Positions 43,311 through 52,183 of a DNA stretch of 64,000 bases are shown piece by piece. Position 1 is the first letter of the stretch. The number at the start of each line of letters is the position of its first letter. Under the pieces are notes generated by a model. The model worked only from the letters and a program-made list of their open reading frames with translations, had not been told where the DNA came from and did no database searches. The stretch lies in assembly GCF_011682055.1 (NCBI RefSeq), contig NZ_JAAQOM010000021.1, positions 1-64,000 on the forward strand, in the 5' to 3' direction. The translations under genes were made by a program, and so were the position numbers. Origin of the DNA: Telluria antibiotica (GTDB lineage Bacteria > Pseudomonadota > Gammaproteobacteria > Burkholderiales > Burkholderiaceae_D).

Positions 43311-44909
43311 ATGGACAATTCCGATGACCGCGCCGGGATCGGCGGCGAACCCGCCGACTCCGCATTGCCCGTGCCCGACGGGTCGCGCCGTCCGCTGGCG
43401 ACGCTCGCCATCGTTTTGCTGTCCTGCTTTTGCGTGCTGCTGGCCGCCCTGCAGGCGTGGAGCGCCTGGCGCGCATATCGGACGGAGCTGGACGACAGCC
43501 GCGTCACCACGGCCAATATGGCGCGTGCCCTCGCGTCGCACGCGGAAACGTCGATCAAGCTGGGCGACGCCGTGCTGGCCGAGATGGTCGAGCGCATCGA
43601 ACACGACGGCATGGACGACGCGGCGGCCGCGCGCCTCACGCAGCGGCTGCGCACGATCACGCACGACGTGGGCGAGCTGCACGGCCTGTTCGTGTACGGC
43701 CCGGACGGCAAGTGGCTGACGTCGTCGCTGCCGCGGCCCATGCAGGGCAATAATTTCGACCGCGAGTATTTCCAGTACCACCTGCTGCACAACGACCGGG
43801 GCACGCACGTGAGCGTGCCCGTGCGCAGCCGCTCGACGGGGGCATGGATCCTGCCGCTGTCGCGCCGCATCGAAGCGCCCGACGGCAGTTTCGCGGGGGT
43901 GGCGCTGGCCACGCTCAACCTGGCCTGGTTCGGCCGCTTCTACGAGAGTTTCGACGTCGGCAAGAACGGCACCATCGTCCTTGCGCTCGACAACGGCACG
44001 CTGATCTTCCGCCGGCCGTTCAACGAGGACCAGGTCGGCATGGACATCCGCAACGGCACCATCTGGCAACTGGCCCAGAACAGTACCAGGCCGGGATCGG
44101 TCATGCTGACGCCCCGCATCGACAACGTCGAGCGCCTGTACAGCTACCGCCACCTGCAGGGCTTTCCGCTGTTCGTCGCGTGCGGGGTGGCCGTGGACGA
44201 GATGCTCGCCGGCTGGCGCCGCAGCACGCTGCAGACGGCGGTGCTGGGAGTTGCGGCGTTGCTGCTGCTGGCCTGGGCCGGCGGCCTCCTCGTGGCCCAG
44301 ATCCGTATCCGCGAGCGGCTCGAAGGCGACCTGCGCCGCGCGAGTGCGGCGCTGCAGCGCCACAACGCGTCGCTGCAGAACCTGGCCGACAGCGACAGCC
44401 TGACGGGCCTCGCCAACCGCCGCCTGTTCGAGGACCGCCTCGTCCGCGAGTACGAGCGCGCGCGCCGCAGCGGCGCCCCGTTCGCCCTCGTCATGATCGA
44501 CATCGACCACTTCAAGCAGTACAACGACCGCTACGGCCACGTGGCCGGCGACGATTGCCTGCGCCGGGTGGCCGGTGCCATCGAGGTCGGCGCGCGCCGG
44601 CCCGCCGACCTCGCGGCGCGTTACGGTGGCGAGGAATTCGCCGTCATCCTGGCCGACACCGACCTCGCCGGCGCGCAAGCCGTGGCCGACCGCATCCGCG
44701 CCGCGGTGGCTGGCCTCGACCTGCGCCACCAGGACAATCCGGCCGGCCGCGTCACGCTCAGCATGGGCCTGTACGTCGGCCACCCGGCGCTGGCGGACCG
44801 CAACGATCCGCTGGCCTGGGTCGACGTGGCCGACCGCCTGCTGTACGAAGCGAAGGGCGCCGGACGCAACCGCGTCGTCGCGCGCGAGGGCCACGCGGCG
44901 GCGGCCTGA
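43311..44909 (+). CDS. Cache-domain membrane diguanylate cyclase
   Basis: 532 aa. Two membrane helices (about 28-50 and 303-325) enclose a periplasmic dCache-type sensor with GLFVYGPDGKWLTSSL and FDREYFQYH. The cytoplasmic GGDEF domain (about 365-525) has DSLTGLANRR, DIDHFKQYND and GGEEF (about 439-443). The I-site RxxD is present as RPAD. It should be an active, feedback-inhibited cyclase responding to a small external ligand. Confidence 0.88.
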   Translation: MDNSDDRAGIGGEPADSALPVPDGSRRPLATLAIVLLSCFCVLLAALQAWSAWRAYRTELDDSRVTTANMARALASHAETSIKLGDAVLAEMVERIEHDGMDDAAAARLTQRLRTITHDVGELHGLFVYGPDGKWLTSSLPRPMQGNNFDREYFQYHLLHNDRGTHVSVPVRSRSTGAWILPLSRRIEAPDGSFAGVALATLNLAWFGRFYESFDVGKNGTIVLALDNGTLIFRRPFNEDQVGMDIRNGTIWQLAQNSTRPGSVMLTPRIDNVERLYSYRHLQGFPLFVACGVAVDEMLAGWRRSTLQTAVLGVAALLLLAWAGGLLVAQIRIRERLEGDLRRASAALQRHNASLQNLADSDSLTGLANRRLFEDRLVREYERARRSGAPFALVMIDIDHFKQYNDRYGHVAGDDCLRRVAGAIEVGARRPADLAARYGGEEFAVILADTDLAGAQAVADRIRAAVAGLDLRHQDNPAGRVTLSMGLYVGHPALADRNDPLAWVDVADRLLYEAKGAGRNRVVAREGHAAAA

Positions 44910-44966
44910 CGCCGGCGCGGCCCGGGGTTGTGTCAGAATGGCGGCCCGTTCGACGTCGAGGACACC

Positions 44967-45716
44967 ATGGAAAAGCTGATTTCGGAATTGATCCGCCTGT
45001 ACCTGCTGCCGGGCAGCCCGGCCGCGCAGGCGTTGGCGCAACGCGGAGAAGGCCGGGCATGCGCGCCCGTCGACCTCGCAGCGGACGGGGTCACGCGCGC
45101 CATCGTGCTCCCGTTCCGCAGGGCGGCCGGCGAGGACGCCCATCACTGGGACCGGTTATGCACCGTCGCGAACGCCCTGCAGGCGGACTTCGCCCTTCCC
45201 GCGCCGGCCGTGAGCGTCGCGAGCGCGGGCGGCTACGTGCTGTGGCTGTCGCTGGCGGTGCCCGTCCCGCTGGCCGATGCGCGCCGCTTCGTCGACGGCC
45301 TTGCCCGCCTGTGGCCGGACACGCTGCCGGCGGCCGGTGACGTCGTCGGCGCGCCCGTCGAACTGCCGCCGTGCCTGGACGCGGCGACGGGCCGCTGGGC
45401 CGCGTTCATCCATCCGGGCATGGGCGCCTCGTTCGCGGACGAATCCGGGCTCGAGATGGCGCCGCCCGCGCCGGGGCAGGTCGCGTTCCTCGACGGGCTC
45501 GAGAGTATCAGCGCCGACCGGTTCCAGGCCGCGCTGGCGCGGCTGGCGCCCGGACCCGCTTCGGTGCAGCCGCTGATCGTGGCAGCGCCGCGTGACGGCG
45601 GTACGCCCGCCGGCCTGCTGCTGAAGGATGCGACCTTGGACGACATCGTCCGCCACCTGCACGCGCGCAATATCGAACCCACGTTTCGCTTCCTCGTCGA
45701 TCAAGCGCAGAGATAG
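44967..45716 (+). CDS. hypothetical protein
   Basis: 249 aa from ATG 44967 with GAGGA upstream. I do not recognise a family. It begins with an amphipathic helix MEKLISELIRLYLLPGSPAA. It is otherwise a mixed alpha/beta chain rich in Ala and Pro, with no signal peptide, membrane helix or known motif. It follows the Cache-GGDEF gene by 57 bp on the same strand, so they may be co-transcribed. Its 3' end overlaps the convergent LysR gene by 16 bp. Confidence 0.6.
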   Translation: MEKLISELIRLYLLPGSPAAQALAQRGEGRACAPVDLAADGVTRAIVLPFRRAAGEDAHHWDRLCTVANALQADFALPAPAVSVASAGGYVLWLSLAVPVPLADARRFVDGLARLWPDTLPAAGDVVGAPVELPPCLDAATGRWAAFIHPGMGASFADESGLEMAPPAPGQVAFLDGLESISADRFQAALARLAPGPASVQPLIVAAPRDGGTPAGLLLKDATLDDIVRHLHARNIEPTFRFLVDQAQR

Positions 45717-46579
45717 TTCGCCAGCTCGTCCGGCGTCCCGCGCGGAAACGCTTCCTTGATCCAGTCGAGGAAGGCGGCCACGCGCGCGCTCAGCAGCCGC
45801 CGCGACGGGTACAGCGCCCACAGGGCGATCTCCGGCCCGTCCACGTCGCCCCAGCAGACCAGCGTGCCGGCCGCGAGGTCGCGGCCGACGAGCGAGACGG
45901 GCAGGCACGCGGCACCGATGCCCGTCCGCACGGCATCGCGCACCATCATCAGTGACGACAGCCGCAGCACGGGCGCGATCGCGATGGCGGGCCGCCCCGT
46001 CACGTTCCACGCGCGGCTGCCCTCGTCGCGCACGACGGCAGGGGCGGGGACGCCTTCCGGCGGCTGCGCGAGTGACGGGGCCGCGACGACGACCATGCGG
46101 TCGCGCAGGAAGATGCGGCCGATGAGGTTGTCGTCGGGATCGGGATTCACGCGGATCACGAGGTCGTAGCCTTCCTCGACCATGTCCACGGGCCGGTCGT
46201 CCGTCGTCACTTCCAGCCGCACGTCCGGGTAGCGCAACGCGAACCCGGCGGCCAGCTTGCCCATCGCCGTCTGCGAGAACAGCAGCGGCGCGCTGACCCG
46301 CATCCGGCCGCGCGGGCGTTCGCCGCCGGATGCGAGCGCGGCCGCCGTCTCGTCGATCTCCGTCAGCAATGCCGCCGTGCGCTCGTGCAGGGTGCGTCCC
46401 TCCTGCGTCAGCTTCAGCGTATGCCCGCCCCGTTCGAACAGGCGCAGGCCAAGGCTCGCCTCCAGTTCCGCGACGCGGCGCGACAGCGTGGCCTTCGGAC
46501 GGCCGCTCGCCCGCGCGGCGCGGCCGAAGCCGCCGTGGCGGGCGACAAGATTGAAATCGGCGAGCGCCAGCAAGTCCAT
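45701..46579 (-). CDS. LysR-family transcriptional regulator
   Basis: 292 aa from ATG 46579 (MDLLALADFNLVARHG). The N-terminal winged HTH carries GFGRAARASGRPKATLSRRV and LGLRLFERGG, followed by a periplasmic-binding-like effector domain from about 90. It is divergent from the NmrA-like gene, its probable target. The helix-turn-helix belongs to the branch where GRPKATLS replaces the commoner SQPAVS. Confidence 0.88.
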   Translation of the reverse strand: MDLLALADFNLVARHGGFGRAARASGRPKATLSRRVAELEASLGLRLFERGGHTLKLTQEGRTLHERTAALLTEIDETAAALASGGERPRGRMRVSAPLLFSQTAMGKLAAGFALRYPDVRLEVTTDDRPVDMVEEGYDLVIRVNPDPDDNLIGRIFLRDRMVVVAAPSLAQPPEGVPAPAVVRDEGSRAWNVTGRPAIAIAPVLRLSSLMMVRDAVRTGIGAACLPVSLVGRDLAAGTLVCWGDVDGPEIALWALYPSRRLLSARVAAFLDWIKEAFPRGTPDELANYLCA

Positions 46580-46609
46580 GTGTTCCACCTGTGAGACGGG
46601 ATGTCCAAT

Positions 46610-46623
46610 TCTATCGTCTATCG
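46610..46623. promoter_or_regulatory. tandem TCTATCG heptamers between lysR and the NmrA-like gene
   Basis: TCTATCG occurs twice in a row in the 113-bp divergent spacer. TCCAA (46604-46608) and TTGGG (46632-46636) flank it as an inverted pair. It is a candidate binding site for the LysR protein, from position only. Confidence 0.3.
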
Positions 46624-46692
46624 GATCGCTGTTGGGACGCCTAAGCTGTGAAGCGTCAACCGACACCTCTCAACCTCAAACAGGAGAACATC

Positions 46693-47556
46693 ATGACCAT
46701 CCTCGTCACCGGCGCAACGGGCAATGTGGGCCGCCACGTCGTCCACCAACTCGTGCAACGCGGCGCCAAGGTGCGGGCCCTTGTCCGCGACCCCGCCAAG
46801 GCCGATTTTCCGGCGGGCGTCGACGTCGTGCAGGGTGACCTGCTGGACGTGGACGCGCTGCGCCGTGCCTTCGATGGCGTATCGGCGCTGTTCCTGCTCA
46901 ACGCCGTCGTGCCCGACGAATTCACGCAGGCGCTCGTCACCCTGAACGTGGCGCGGGAAGCGGGCGTGGACCGGGTCGTGTACCTGTCCGTCATCCACAG
47001 CGACCTGTACGTCGACGTGCCTCACTTCGCGGGCAAGTATGGCGTCGAGCGGATGATCGAGCGCATGGGGTTTTCGGCCACGATCCTGCGCCCGGCCTAC
47101 TTCATGGACAACGATGTGACCATCAAGGACGTCGTGCTCGGCTACGGGACGTACCCGATGCCGATCGGCGCGAAGGGCGTCGCGATGATCGATGCGCGCG
47201 ACATCGGCGAGATCGCGGCGATCGAGCTGATCCGCCGCGCCGACGCCACGCGGCCGCTGCCGCTCGAACGCATCAACCTCGTCGGCCCGGACACGCTGAC
47301 GGGCGCGGACGTCGCCGCCATCTGGTCGGACGTGCTGGGCCGCACCGTGGCCTACGGCGGCGATGACACGGCCGGCTTCGAACAGAACCTGCGTGGGTTC
47401 ATGCCGGCGTGGATGGCCTACGACATGCGCCTGATGAGTGAGCGCTTCCTCGCCGACGGCATGGTGCCGGCAGCGGGCGACGTCGACCGCCTGACCGCGC
47501 TGCTGGGCCGCCCGCTGCGGACGTACCGCGATTTTGCCGACGGCATCGCGGCCTGA
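46693..47556 (+). CDS. NmrA-like NAD(P)-binding oxidoreductase
   Basis: 287 aa from ATG 46693 with AGGAGA upstream. The atypical SDR Rossmann motif is VTGATGNVGRHVV (about 5-17), followed by ALVRDPAKAD for NADP recognition, and RPAYFMDN. The Tyr-Lys catalytic pair of classical SDRs is not in the usual place, as in NmrA/HSCARG-type proteins that act as redox sensors or reductases. It is divergent from the LysR regulator. Confidence 0.85.
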   Translation: MTILVTGATGNVGRHVVHQLVQRGAKVRALVRDPAKADFPAGVDVVQGDLLDVDALRRAFDGVSALFLLNAVVPDEFTQALVTLNVAREAGVDRVVYLSVIHSDLYVDVPHFAGKYGVERMIERMGFSATILRPAYFMDNDVTIKDVVLGYGTYPMPIGAKGVAMIDARDIGEIAAIELIRRADATRPLPLERINLVGPDTLTGADVAAIWSDVLGRTVAYGGDDTAGFEQNLRGFMPAWMAYDMRLMSERFLADGMVPAAGDVDRLTALLGRPLRTYRDFADGIAA

Positions 47557-47721
47557 ACGGGCCGGCTCCGCCGGGCATCCTTCGGCTTTCCCGCAGTCGA
47601 ACCTCTGATATTTCTGATTCTATTGCTCGCTTGACAGCTATACACTTTGTCCATCGTCAAGACATATGACGACCCGCCGATCCGGCAGCGATCGGCGGAA
47701 CCAAGCTGAAAGGGATGCAAC

Positions 47722-48534
47722 ATGAATGGAACGTCTTTGAATGCGGGGGTGAAGCTCATCGCCGCGGTGGTCGTGGTGATCCTGTTGTTCGCGCTGGCGC
47801 CGTTCGGCACGGTGCCGGCCGGCTACCGGGGCGTGATGACGACGTTCGGCAGCCCGAGCGACCAGGTGCTGAGCGAAGGCATCCACTTCCGCGTGCCGCT
47901 GGCGCAAAGGCTGAACCTCGTCAACGTCTCGATCCAGAAGGGCGAAGGCGAGGGCGACGCCGCGTCGCGCGACCTGCAGACCGTGCACACGCGCGTGGCG
48001 CTGAACTACCACGTGCGGCCGGATGCCGCGGTGACGGTGTTCCGCGACCTGGGCAACGAGCCGGGCCAGCGCATCATCATTCCCTCCGTGCAGGAAGCCG
48101 TGAAGGCCGTCACGGCGCGCTTCACGGCGGAAGAGCTGATCGCCAAGCGCACGGACGTACGCGACCAGATCATCGCGCAGCTGCGCGAACGGCTGGCACG
48201 GCATGGCATCGTGGTCGACGAGTTCTCCATCGTGAACTTCAATTTCTCGCGCTCGTTCAACGATGCGATCGAAGCGAAGACGACGGCCGAGCAGCTGAAG
48301 CTGAAGGCCGAACGCGACCTGCAGCGCATCGAGGTCGAAGCGAAGCAGCGCGTGGCGCAGGCCAAGGCCGAGGCGGAGTCGCTGGCCGTGCAGCGCCAGC
48401 AGGTGACGCCGGAACTGATCCGCCTGCGCGAAATGGAAAACCAGCGCATGGCCATCGAGAAGTGGGATGGCAAGCTGCCTAACGTTGCCGGCGGCGCGAT
48501 TCCGTTCATCAATGTGGCGGGCGCGGTGAAATGA
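47722..48534 (+). CDS. SPFH/prohibitin-family membrane protein
   Basis: 270 aa. An N-terminal membrane anchor (about 10-28) is followed by the SPFH domain (about 32-200), with VPAGYRGVMTTFG, and a charged coiled coil rich in Ala, Glu and Lys (about 180-235). Prohibitin-like proteins assemble into large rings that organise membrane proteins and proteases such as FtsH. No partner protease gene (NfeD or HflK/C type) is adjacent. Confidence 0.88.
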   Translation: MNGTSLNAGVKLIAAVVVVILLFALAPFGTVPAGYRGVMTTFGSPSDQVLSEGIHFRVPLAQRLNLVNVSIQKGEGEGDAASRDLQTVHTRVALNYHVRPDAAVTVFRDLGNEPGQRIIIPSVQEAVKAVTARFTAEELIAKRTDVRDQIIAQLRERLARHGIVVDEFSIVNFNFSRSFNDAIEAKTTAEQLKLKAERDLQRIEVEAKQRVAQAKAEAESLAVQRQQVTPELIRLREMENQRMAIEKWDGKLPNVAGGAIPFINVAGAVK

Positions 48535-48548
48535 GTGTGATGTGAAAT

Positions 48549-48586
48549 GAAAAAGGGCGTTGCCGGTGCGAACCGAGCAACGCCCT
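48549..48586 (-). terminator. intrinsic terminator of the 952-aa TonB receptor gene
   Basis: A 10-bp stem AGGGCGTTGC/GCAACGCCCT (48554-48563 with 48577-48586) is followed on the minus strand by TTTTTCATTTC. It lies 33 bp past the receptor stop and also closes the SPFH gene region. Confidence 0.75.
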
Positions 48587-48619
48587 GTCTAACTAGCGAG
48601 TCTTGTCGACCGCCGCGGC

Positions 48620-51478
48620 TTACAGCTTCCAGTGAAGCGCAGCCGAGACCGAACGTCCGATCTGCACGGTACCGAAATTGGTCAACTGCGCGTTACCAGC
48701 AGTGCCGAAGTGGTAGTACTGCTGTTGCATCTCGTTGGTCAAGTTCACCCCGCTAAGATCGATCGACATATTGTCGTTGATCTTGTAGGAGATTTGCATG
48801 TCCACGCTCTTCTCCGGATGACGCCAGATACCGATCGGATTGGCGAACAACGCGGCTTCGTTGCTGGCCAGGAAGCCGGAGCGCCAGACTTGCGACAGGC
48901 GCGCGCTGATCGGGCCCTTTTCGTAAGCCAGAGTGGCGTTGTACGAACTGTTGGACACCCCGAAGAACGGCGTCTCGAGCTGGGAGACGATGACGCCGGC
49001 ATCGTTCGCGTCGGGCACGTTCTGCGACGAGGTCAGGTGCGTATAGCTGCCCTGGAATCCCAGGCCGTCCAGCGCGCTCGGCAGCCACTTCGGGAAGTAG
49101 ATCAAGCCGAGTTCGGCGCCTTTGATCGTGCCGTTCGAGGCGTTGACCGGCGAGTTGATGACGTAGTCATAGCCGTTCGTATGGTCGCCGCCCGAGGTCG
49201 AGTTGCGGAACGGATCGTTCGCCGGATCGACGTGAACCCGGTGACGCAAGCCCACGACCAGGCCGTCGATCTTGCGCTTGAACAGCGTACCGTAGAGTGC
49301 GCTGTCCTTCTGGAAATACCACTCGGCCGTCAGGTCGAGGTTCTTGGAGCGCGTCGGTTTCAGGTCCGGATTGCCGCCGCTGCCCGAGCCATAACCCACC
49401 TTCGACACGTCGTCGCCGAGTTGCAGGACCGGATTCAGATCGCCGAAGTTCGGGCGGCGCAGGGTTTCGCCGTAGTTGAAGCGCACCACGACGTCCTTGG
49501 ACGGGTCGTAGATCAGGGTCATGCTGGGCAGCAGCTTGCTGGTCGACTTACTGGCACCCGTCGGCGTGACCGCCTTGGTGGTGGCATCGACCTTGTAGAA
49601 GCTCATGTCGGTCTTGACCTTGACGTAGCGCACGCCGAAATTGCTGCGCAGGGAATGGCCGAACAGCTCGTTCTCGGTATTCCCCATCACGAAGAGGTTG
49701 GTCGTCTTTTCATCGACATCGAATGTCTTCTGCAGGCGCAGTTGGTCCGTCGTCATGAAGTTCGCATCGGCCGAGTGGTAGAGGTTACGCCAGTCGTCGA
49801 TATGGTCGCGGATGTAGTAGGCATTGGGCTCCACCCACGAGCGCGGAACGTCCGAGATGTCCGTGCCGAAGTTCGCGTTGACGGAGGAATACGCGGCACC
49901 CAGCGAGGCGAGGTTGCGGCCCAGGAAGGCCGATTGCGTCCGGTTGGCCTCTGACGCCTTGCGGTCGTCGAGGCGCGCGCCAAAATGGATCGTCTTCAGC
50001 GCGCCCCAGTCGGCATCGAAGACGCCCGTCAGACTGGCCGTCGCGGCGCTGCCCTTGTTGCGGTTGGCGTTATCGTAGAACTGCGCGACGTTCCACTTGG
50101 TCGGGTCGGCCAGGTCGGCGTCGTTATTGAAATGGAACGACGTGTTGTTGTTGCCGTCATTGAACTTGACGTTGATGGACGGTGCGACGCGATCGATCCG
50201 GGTGGCCGTGAATTCCGAGTGATAGGTGCTGGTCTGGTACGACAGATCACCGTCCAGCGTCAGGCGGTCGCCGACGTTCCATTTACCGTTCAGGGCATAC
50301 ACGTAGGAATCGGTTGCCGACGTCGTGTAGTCGCCGCTGTTGAAGCCATAGACGTTATTGACCGAACGGCTCTGGATGACGTTCGTTCCCGGATACGTCG
50401 TGATCGTCCCTGCAGGATTGCTGCCGAGGTCCCCCCACCAGTCGACAAAGCTGAACAGCAACCGGTTGAAGGACTTGTCACGATAACCGCTGTACATCGA
50501 TTCGAAGGTATAGACCGAATCGCTGTTCGGTTTCCACTGCAAGGCGATATTGGCGGCAGGACGCTTGCGCTCGCCCTCGACGTCGCTCTGGAAGACGGCG
50601 TCGCGTGCCAGGTAATACGGATACGCTTGGCCACCGAAATTCAGCGTCGAACCCGCAGCCATCGGCAGGCCGGTATGCGTACCAGGCGTCCAGATCTTAT
50701 TGTCGAAGACGCGCTGCAACGGCGTGTAACCCGAGGGATCTTCAGCGGCATTGGGGCTGACGAACGGCACCATGGCACCCGGCGTCACGCTCTCGTTGCG
50801 GTACGTCGTCTTGGTCGCCGACAGATTGACGAGGGCACCGATTTCGCCGATGCCCGTTTGCCAGCGGTTGCTTGCCATGGCGCTCAGCTGCGGGTTCGCC
50901 TTTTTTGCGGGCTCGAGATAGGTTTCACGTGCCGACAGCGACACTTTCGAACCCTTGAAATCGAACGGCCGTAGCGACTTGACGTCGACCTGGCCTGCGA
51001 TGCCGGTTTCCAGCTGGCTGGCATCGCGCGTCTTGTAGACGTCGATTTGTCGCACCAGGGTCGAAGGAATATCCTGAAGCGCGACTTGCGTGCCGGACGC
51101 GGTGAAGATATTGCGGCCGTTCCAGGTGGTTTCGACGTCGGGCAGGCCACGGATGGACAAGGTGCCGACTTCGCCGCCGGCGCGATTGGTGACCTGGATA
51201 CCCGTCACGCGCTGCAGCGCTTCGACGACGTTGTTATCAGGCAACTTGCCGATGTCTTCGGCAACGACGGATTCCACGACCTGGTCGTTGGTGCGCTTGA
51301 TCGCCAGGCTCTTGCTCAGCGATGCCCTGAGGCCGGTGACGACCACGGTCTCGACCGGCGCAGTGTTGTCGGTGGCTGCTTGCGCCCAAACCGAGGCGCT
51401 GGTGAGCAGGCCGGCACCCATCAGGGCAGTCACGCTCAGCTTCAAGGCCAACGGACGTGCAGATACTTGCGATTTCAT
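48620..51478 (-). CDS. TonB-dependent receptor, carbohydrate type
   Basis: 952 aa. The signal peptide ends near VWAQAAT (about 34). The plug domain has VVVTGLRASLSKSLAIKR, VAEDIGKLPDNNVVEALQRV and ITG-type TGIQVTNRAGGEVG. A 22-strand barrel ends in ALHWKL. The LRASL-KR start is typical of the receptor class found beside sugar-use genes in Xanthomonas and Caulobacter. AGGAGAC precedes the ATG. It probably imports oligosaccharides with the neighbouring phosphorylase genes, but it is separated from them by another receptor. Confidence 0.85.
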   Translation of the reverse strand: MKSQVSARPLALKLSVTALMGAGLLTSASVWAQAATDNTAPVETVVVTGLRASLSKSLAIKRTNDQVVESVVAEDIGKLPDNNVVEALQRVTGIQVTNRAGGEVGTLSIRGLPDVETTWNGRNIFTASGTQVALQDIPSTLVRQIDVYKTRDASQLETGIAGQVDVKSLRPFDFKGSKVSLSARETYLEPAKKANPQLSAMASNRWQTGIGEIGALVNLSATKTTYRNESVTPGAMVPFVSPNAAEDPSGYTPLQRVFDNKIWTPGTHTGLPMAAGSTLNFGGQAYPYYLARDAVFQSDVEGERKRPAANIALQWKPNSDSVYTFESMYSGYRDKSFNRLLFSFVDWWGDLGSNPAGTITTYPGTNVIQSRSVNNVYGFNSGDYTTSATDSYVYALNGKWNVGDRLTLDGDLSYQTSTYHSEFTATRIDRVAPSINVKFNDGNNNTSFHFNNDADLADPTKWNVAQFYDNANRNKGSAATASLTGVFDADWGALKTIHFGARLDDRKASEANRTQSAFLGRNLASLGAAYSSVNANFGTDISDVPRSWVEPNAYYIRDHIDDWRNLYHSADANFMTTDQLRLQKTFDVDEKTTNLFVMGNTENELFGHSLRSNFGVRYVKVKTDMSFYKVDATTKAVTPTGASKSTSKLLPSMTLIYDPSKDVVVRFNYGETLRRPNFGDLNPVLQLGDDVSKVGYGSGSGGNPDLKPTRSKNLDLTAEWYFQKDSALYGTLFKRKIDGLVVGLRHRVHVDPANDPFRNSTSGGDHTNGYDYVINSPVNASNGTIKGAELGLIYFPKWLPSALDGLGFQGSYTHLTSSQNVPDANDAGVIVSQLETPFFGVSNSSYNATLAYEKGPISARLSQVWRSGFLASNEAALFANPIGIWRHPEKSVDMQISYKINDNMSIDLSGVNLTNEMQQQYYHFGTAGNAQLTNFGTVQIGRSVSAALHWKL

Positions 51479-51860
51479 ACGTCTCCTGTATTTGTAGTTA
51501 TCAAAAAGTGCTTCTCAACCCAGCTGTTAATTCATGTTAGAGACCCAACGGTTATCGATCCAATGATTTTTTCTGGGTTTCTAATACCGATTTCGATATC
51601 AACATGATCACAATGACAACAAAAGCGGGAGCAAAGTCGCACGCGATGACGTGGTCAAAATGCAGGTTTCACAGAGGAAAACAGTGTCGGGAGGATGAGG
51701 AAAACGGAGATGATCAACCGCAATGGGTAAAGCGATCAAAAAGCGATGCAAGCAAGTCGTCGATGCGCGTTGGAACGTAGCGGATCGGCAACAAACATGT
51801 CTTGACAGATGCGCGGCGTGGGTTGAAAAGCGAGACGTGAGGCTGCGGGCAAGTGTGGTG
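51479..51860. other. 382-bp intergenic region upstream of the carbohydrate-type receptor
   Basis: The part nearest the receptor (51490-51620) is AT-rich and should hold its promoter; the leader carries a clear AGGAGAC. A partial match to the LacI-like palindrome half-site (GTTATCGAT at 51551) is seen but not a full palindrome. I see nothing else in the remainder. Confidence 0.35.
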
Positions 51861-52055
51861 TCAGGCGGGTTTGCCGCTGTTCAGTCCCAGGTAGCGTCCT
51901 TCCTGGTCGACGTGCGTCGGGTCGACATCCATCTCGCTGTCGGGTACGGCAGTCAGCTTGTTGCGGATGATGAATTCCATCGTCGCGTAAGCATGCGCTA
52001 ACGTCGCGTCGCTGTCGATCGGCTGCTGCGCGAAACGGTAGACTCTGACGGTCAT
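51861..52055 (-). CDS. 64-aa hypothetical protein
   Basis: From ATG 52055 with GGAGG 5 bases upstream: MTVRVYRFAQQPIDSDATLA. It is acidic and soluble, with no cysteines and no membrane segment, and ends in YLGLNSGKPA. I do not recognise it. It sits alone between the two receptor genes on their strand. The strong ribosome binding site makes it a probable real gene. Confidence 0.5.
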   Translation of the reverse strand: MTVRVYRFAQQPIDSDATLAHAYATMEFIIRNKLTAVPDSEMDVDPTHVDQEGRYLGLNSGKPA

Positions 52056-52120
52056 CGATACCTCCGGTGCGGGTCCTGGCATAGGCTAGCATCAAAAGCA
52101 CAGGACACACCGGAACCAAC

Positions 52121-52146
52121 GAAAAAAAGCGGGACCGGAGTCCCGC
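52121..52146 (-). terminator. intrinsic terminator of the 821-aa TonB receptor gene
   Basis: GCGGGAC and GTCCCGC pair around a CGGA-type loop. On the minus strand the stem is followed by seven T. It lies 38 bp after the receptor stop. Confidence 0.85.
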
Positions 52147-52183
52147 CAAGAGGGTACAGCAGAAGAAGAGGCGAATCAGGCCA

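Noticed and set aside
42744..45146. Minus-strand open frame across kup and the Cache cyclase
   Set aside because: It is a composition-driven shadow of two real plus-strand genes.
47631..47645. TTGACA and TATACA upstream of the SPFH gene as a promoter
   Set aside because: The hexamers are only 3 bp apart and no partner element is at a workable spacing for either.
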